A stretch of 64,000 nucleotides of DNA from the NCBI GenBank assembly GCA_002730875.1, contig PCBI01000005.1, positions 1,022,588 through 1,086,587 of the forward strand, in the 5' to 3' direction. Positions 60,323 through 64,000 of this stretch are shown one piece after another. A program made the translations under genes and the position numbers. Origin of the DNA: Spirochaetaceae bacterium (GTDB lineage Bacteria > Spirochaetota > Leptospiria > Leptospirales > Leptonemataceae). The stretch's first letter is position 1; the number at the start of each line of letters is the position of its first letter. The notes under the pieces are model-generated. The model ran no database searches. It was not told where the DNA came from and was given only the letters and a program-made list of their open reading frames with translations.

Positions 60323-61731
60323 ATCTCCGCTTCCATTCCGCAGGGCTGGCAGCCTTCCTGATGTTTGTCTGGCTACTCTGCGGTTGCAGCCCTTCCGCGC
60401 CGCCCGTCATTGATTCCATTGAGGCAAATTCAGTTCTGGAAGGAAACGCAGCGAAGTTCGGGTCCTCAAACCTGTTCGATGGAAACATTGCCACTGCCTG
60501 GTGCGAAGGGATGGCTCAGGATGGCACGGGTCTCATATTGAAGGTTAAGCTTAAAGAGAAGGCCGAGATCTCAAAGCTTGTCATTCGAAATGGCTTTGCA
60601 AATCCGCTGTACTGGGCTCAGAACAATCGCGTATCCAGACTCAAAATCACCGCCGGAGATGAAAGCCAGAGCTTGCAGTTGGAAGATCAGATTCAGCAAC
60701 AGTCTCTGTACCTGCAACCCCCTTTGAACACAGATCAATTCGAGCTGCAGTTGGAGGCAGTGCATCGCGGTAGTAAATGGAATGATACATGCCTGACGGA
60801 AATCGCTTTCGACTGGACCGATCTTTCGCATCCAAATTATAGCGGCTTCGATGAGGCGGCACGGAAGCGTTTCTACGAGGCAAGCCTTCTGGCTATGGCC
60901 CGATGGCTCAGTATCCCGGATCCGGAAAGAAATGAAACTGGAATTGAGTTACCAGCCTTTTCTCATTCGGACAAGAAAGTGGCACCCCGCGTTATCGGGC
61001 CTTCCAGTCTCTACGATACAAATATTGCTCTGGGAATGATTGTGGTGCGACTGGGCCTTGAGTCCGCAGCTGGCTTTCCTGGAGTGTTTTCCGGTTCGAT
61101 CAATTCTCCTGATGGATGGAGGCCTCCTTCCGGATTCGAAATAAGCCCTTCCGTGCAGGCCCAATACCAGCGGTCTCTAATCTCCAGCAGCCAGAAATTA
61201 CTAAAGAACCCATTGCTCTTGAGAGTAGAAGCATTGCCATCCGGGGCCAGCATTAACCACTACAATAGCGAAGCGATAGCCGAGGCCTGCGAACTCATTA
61301 AGGGAGATGCGGAGAGCGTGGTGATGGGCTACAGTCAAAATGTGCTGTATCAGAAGCTTTTTCGTGAGGCAGTGTGGCGCGATATGCTTCTCATAAAGAT
61401 TCTCCTCGACGACAGGGCACGCTTCGATCGGGACACAGAGGATTTCATCCGAGCTGTAAAAGCGGCGCCCGGCCGCCTGGACTACTACGATCACTTTCGT
61501 GACCTAACCGTATCTTCTTATCCATTCCGGCGGCATTATTTTCTGAATATGCCAGAAGAGGAGTTCCTTTCCACACCGGCTTTTAGCTTTGCGAAGCTCA
61601 AAGCTTTCTTGATGCGACGGAATTATGATGGATCTCTGTCATCGGTCATCGACTGCATCGAAGATATAATGATCATCTATGACAGGGATTTGTACGATCA
61701 ATGGATGTCAGAACCAGGAAGTCGCCCATGA
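60319..61731 (+). CDS. Lipoprotein with discoidin-like (NADase-type glycan-binding) domain
   Basis: 470 residues, AAGGAG upstream. Lipoprotein signal MNLRFHSAGLAAFLMFVWLL then CGC. Residues ~30-175 resemble F5/8-type or 'NADase-type glycan-binding' domains common in leptospires: SSNLFDGNIATAWCEG, ISKLVIRNGFANPLYWAQNN, and CLTEIAF. The remaining ~290 residues are helical with no family recognised. Likely a surface or periplasmic binding protein. The stop overlaps the start of the next gene (ATGA). Confidence 0.8.
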   Translation: MNLRFHSAGLAAFLMFVWLLCGCSPSAPPVIDSIEANSVLEGNAAKFGSSNLFDGNIATAWCEGMAQDGTGLILKVKLKEKAEISKLVIRNGFANPLYWAQNNRVSRLKITAGDESQSLQLEDQIQQQSLYLQPPLNTDQFELQLEAVHRGSKWNDTCLTEIAFDWTDLSHPNYSGFDEAARKRFYEASLLAMARWLSIPDPERNETGIELPAFSHSDKKVAPRVIGPSSLYDTNIALGMIVVRLGLESAAGFPGVFSGSINSPDGWRPPSGFEISPSVQAQYQRSLISSSQKLLKNPLLLRVEALPSGASINHYNSEAIAEACELIKGDAESVVMGYSQNVLYQKLFREAVWRDMLLIKILLDDRARFDRDTEDFIRAVKAAPGRLDYYDHFRDLTVSSYPFRRHYFLNMPEEEFLSTPAFSFAKLKAFLMRRNYDGSLSSVIDCIEDIMIIYDRDLYDQWMSEPGSRP

Positions 61732-64000
61732 ATCGTATAAAGAAGGCCTTTGTTGTAGGCATACCCTGGATCGGATTTGTCGGGTTTCTAATCGTCTTTC
61801 TCAGCATTGTCCATGGTGCCTATGCCACGTTTACAACCTATGGTACCTTTTCCGGCAACCTCAGTGGACCCAGTGAAATTGGCATATTTTTTGGGGGCTT
61901 GCTCTGCTTGCTCTGTGCACCGTTCCTCTTTTTTGCCTGCATTCCTGTATTTAAGGGAATAGAGAGGGGAGAGCTGCGCTACATTAGTGTCGGATGGCTT
62001 TATGGCGGCGCCATCGCTCTGGTAGTTGCCGTACTACCCGCACTGGCCGTGCTTTCTCAATTCGAAAGCCTGTCTGCCCTGCGAGATGAAGGCAGAATGA
62101 TCACCTATGTGTACGCGCCGCTTTCTCTATTGTTCTTCGGCCTTTTCGCATTCTTATGGGGATTTCGAAAAAGGGGTCAGGGTGTGGGACTAGATCGCTT
62201 CTTCGGGACGCCCGGATTCCAAATTGCCCTCTATGTCTTTCTGGCTTTGTTGCTTTTTAGTCTGACCTACAATACCTGGCTTCAATACCTCCATTTATTT
62301 GTGGAGAGTGCCATGGTCCTGGCTCTGGGGGCTACCGCCTATTTCTATGAAGCCGGGCGCAATATTCGACTGCGGAAGACACAGCCTGCAAGCAGGACAT
62401 TCGCATCTTTCTACGTTTTTGTCGGGTTAATCCTCTGCCTGTTTCAGGGCACAGTGCTCCATGGCATACAGGCAACAGAAAATGCGATCAGAACCAGCTA
62501 TGACTTCATGGGAAGCATACATTACACCGTTGGCAAACCTTCACCTTTTGAAAGCGATAATTCAGAGCCGGGTTATCTCTTTCTTCTGGTAAGCTTTTTA
62601 CCGGCTATGGCAATTATGGCCCCATTTCTGCATGCACCGATCCGCCTGAAGGATCGACTCCAGGATGCGTCCTGCACAGGTCTGGTGGTATTGATTCTGC
62701 AGGCCGGGGCCACTCCTGTATCTTATACAGGGAATCACATCCTGCTTCTCCTTGCACTCGCTCTCTTGACCTTTTTTGCAGTGGGCAGATGTCTGCCCCT
62801 GTACCTCCAACACGGTCTTCCAGCCGTATCCGGCCATCTGCGGGGCGGTGCCATATGGATGCTTCTGGTTCTGGCAACCGGAAGTCTGGTTGGCACTGAA
62901 TTCTTCGGCATGGGATTCTGGAAGCTCTCTCACGGCCTGGGCTCCTACAGCCTGCAGCTTTGCGCTGTGCCCTTGCTTCTGGCTGCGCTCTGGAACTTTC
63001 GAAGGGGCCTTTTGCCGGGACCTCCCACTCTAATCTCTGCATTGACTTTTCTTCTGGGGTTTTTTCTGGCTCTGGGGGCCTGGTGGTTGAGCTACAGCCA
63101 TCGCAGCTTCGTCGTGGAGAAGGACGGGTTGTTTTCACTCCATCCGGCCCAGGGGTCCGGTGAGGAGGAGCGAAAGAAGCTGAAGGACCGTTTGAGCAGG
63201 TACACTCATCCGGCGGCCCTGGAACGGGATGCCTACTTTAGCAGCTACAGCTTCAGCTTTGTAGATGGCCGGGTGCAGCGGCAAAGGGATGAGCTTATTT
63301 ACCCGTCGGAGGCTGCCCCACAATGTGATATGAATTCCGGGTCTCCGCCGGGTTACCGATTCCAGTTTCCACCATCGGCTCACTTCTCCCATCGGGTCAT
63401 TGCTGCCGGTACCATTATAGAGGCAGATTTTGACACTGGTGCCCTGATGGGCCTGGCGAAAAGTGCCGGCACACCAATCCTGACTCCCCGGTCGGATGAT
63501 GATCCCATGAATTCACGGGTATCGATTCGTTTGTTCGATGCTCTGTTCTTTGGATTCAATTTTCGCAATGGGCGTTTGCAAGAGGCCCATTATATCCGGG
63601 ACTCATGTGGCAAAGCCACCGTTTCGCTGGTAGAAAACCAGGTCTTCACTCCCGAAATCTATGATAAGCTCACCCGCCTGGAGGATCAAGAGTTTGTTCC
63701 CCGGCCAGGAATGCTGCATTTACACAAAGGAGTGAGCGGAAATCCGGTCGCAGCATTGTTGCGCGGACAGATCGTGCGGCCCATGTATAAGACAATAAAT
63801 GAAAACAAGGAATGGTATTTCTACCGGGGCTGGGCCTCTGGAGAATCCCTGATGGATTACCAGGTATTGATGGAATCGATTCTTGATGCGAGAGAGGCCG
63901 GTCCAGGAAAGGCCTACGAGAATACAGAGATCCGCTCCTTCTTTAATGACCAGGCAGGATTTGACCATCTGCGAAAGGCCATTAGATCCGGCTTCTATGC
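61728..64000 (+). CDS. Large membrane protein, runs off the right edge
   Basis: An open frame of 757 codons without a stop to the window edge. ATG 61728 overlaps the lipoprotein stop (ATGA). The first ~470 residues hold about eleven hydrophobic helices (for example WIGFVGFLIVFLSIVHGAYA, GFQIALYVFLALLLFSL, HGLGSYSLQLCAVPLLLAAL). A soluble part follows with many charged and aromatic residues (ALERDAYFSSYSFSFVDGRV, HKGVSGNPVAALLRGQIVRP). No family recognised. Coupling to the discoidin-like lipoprotein suggests a joint envelope role. Confidence 0.82.
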   Translation, partial: MNRIKKAFVVGIPWIGFVGFLIVFLSIVHGAYATFTTYGTFSGNLSGPSEIGIFFGGLLCLLCAPFLFFACIPVFKGIERGELRYISVGWLYGGAIALVVAVLPALAVLSQFESLSALRDEGRMITYVYAPLSLLFFGLFAFLWGFRKRGQGVGLDRFFGTPGFQIALYVFLALLLFSLTYNTWLQYLHLFVESAMVLALGATAYFYEAGRNIRLRKTQPASRTFASFYVFVGLILCLFQGTVLHGIQATENAIRTSYDFMGSIHYTVGKPSPFESDNSEPGYLFLLVSFLPAMAIMAPFLHAPIRLKDRLQDASCTGLVVLILQAGATPVSYTGNHILLLLALALLTFFAVGRCLPLYLQHGLPAVSGHLRGGAIWMLLVLATGSLVGTEFFGMGFWKLSHGLGSYSLQLCAVPLLLAALWNFRRGLLPGPPTLISALTFLLGFFLALGAWWLSYSHRSFVVEKDGLFSLHPAQGSGEEERKKLKDRLSRYTHPAALERDAYFSSYSFSFVDGRVQRQRDELIYPSEAAPQCDMNSGSPPGYRFQFPPSAHFSHRVIAAGTIIEADFDTGALMGLAKSAGTPILTPRSDDDPMNSRVSIRLFDALFFGFNFRNGRLQEAHYIRDSCGKATVSLVENQVFTPEIYDKLTRLEDQEFVPRPGMLHLHKGVSGNPVAALLRGQIVRPMYKTINENKEWYFYRGWASGESLMDYQVLMESILDAREAGPGKAYENTEIRSFFNDQAGFDHLRKAIRSGFY

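Overview
The window looks like chromosomal DNA of a diderm spirochaete of the order Leptospirales, in a moderate-GC relative of Leptospira such as Leptonema or Turneriella. This placement is inferred from the secY-adk-infA-rpmJ-rpsM-rpsK-rpoA-rplQ order, the many lipoproteins with loose lipoboxes, the TonB/ExbB/ExbD system and the general gene style. It is not proven. I see no insertion sequence, prophage, rRNA operon or CRISPR array, so this is mostly core and lineage-specific chromosome.

Layout. 1-4340: end of the spc/alpha ribosomal operon (secY 3' part through rplQ). rpsD is missing from its usual place before rpoA, and a hairpin terminator follows. 4429-5982: a lipoprotein and an Rrf2 regulator on the minus strand. 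6074-8734: an unknown protein, a GT4-type glycosyltransferase and a DedA membrane protein in one tight operon. 8852-9748: a sirtuin and tRNA-Val(GAC). 9749-10306: a long non-coding stretch packed with strong helices, the best candidate here for an undescribed structured RNA. 10307-20519: VKOR-DsbA fusion, ribH, nusB, TPR and HEAT repeat proteins, a fused two-domain glycosyltransferase, two small unknowns and an adenosine-deaminase-like enzyme, mostly with overlapping stops and starts. 20570-27090: hotdog thioesterase, NamZ-like lipoprotein, then a MoxR ATPase / unknown / HEXXH-plus-vWA trio. 27127-28700: convergent CDF-like and ZIP metal transporters whose stop codons both lie in a 17-bp tandem repeat. 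28813-33654: PaaK-like ligase, NadR-like enzyme, an orphan PstS-like lipoprotein and a PhyH-type dioxygenase. 33801-38101: MASE1 hybrid histidine kinase, a membrane protein and a diguanylate cyclase. 38368-39196: HepT/MntA toxin-antitoxin pair.

39513-47527 is a TonB uptake locus: TonB-dependent receptor, two lipoproteins, then tonB-exbD-exbD-exbB. Two 26-bp palindromes lie between the two operons, and one of their half-sites recurs upstream of exbB, suggesting shared control. 47766-50910: a YpdA-like flavoprotein, an alpha/beta-hydrolase lipoprotein and a small Pro/Ala-rich protein behind a good sigma70 promoter.

51010-57345 is a cytochrome c maturation operon (ccmE, ccmF, ccmH, a zinc-ribbon protein, an unknown membrane protein, ccmA). 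Its CcmE has CxxxY in place of HxxxY, and ccmB, ccmC and ccmG are absent here. 57605-58321: a protein joining a histone-H1-like Lys/Ala tail, one membrane span and a LysM domain. 58555-64000: a 7TMR-DISM/AraC regulator, a discoidin-like lipoprotein, and a large membrane protein that runs off the right edge.

All assignments come from reading translations and sequence by eye. No database search was run.
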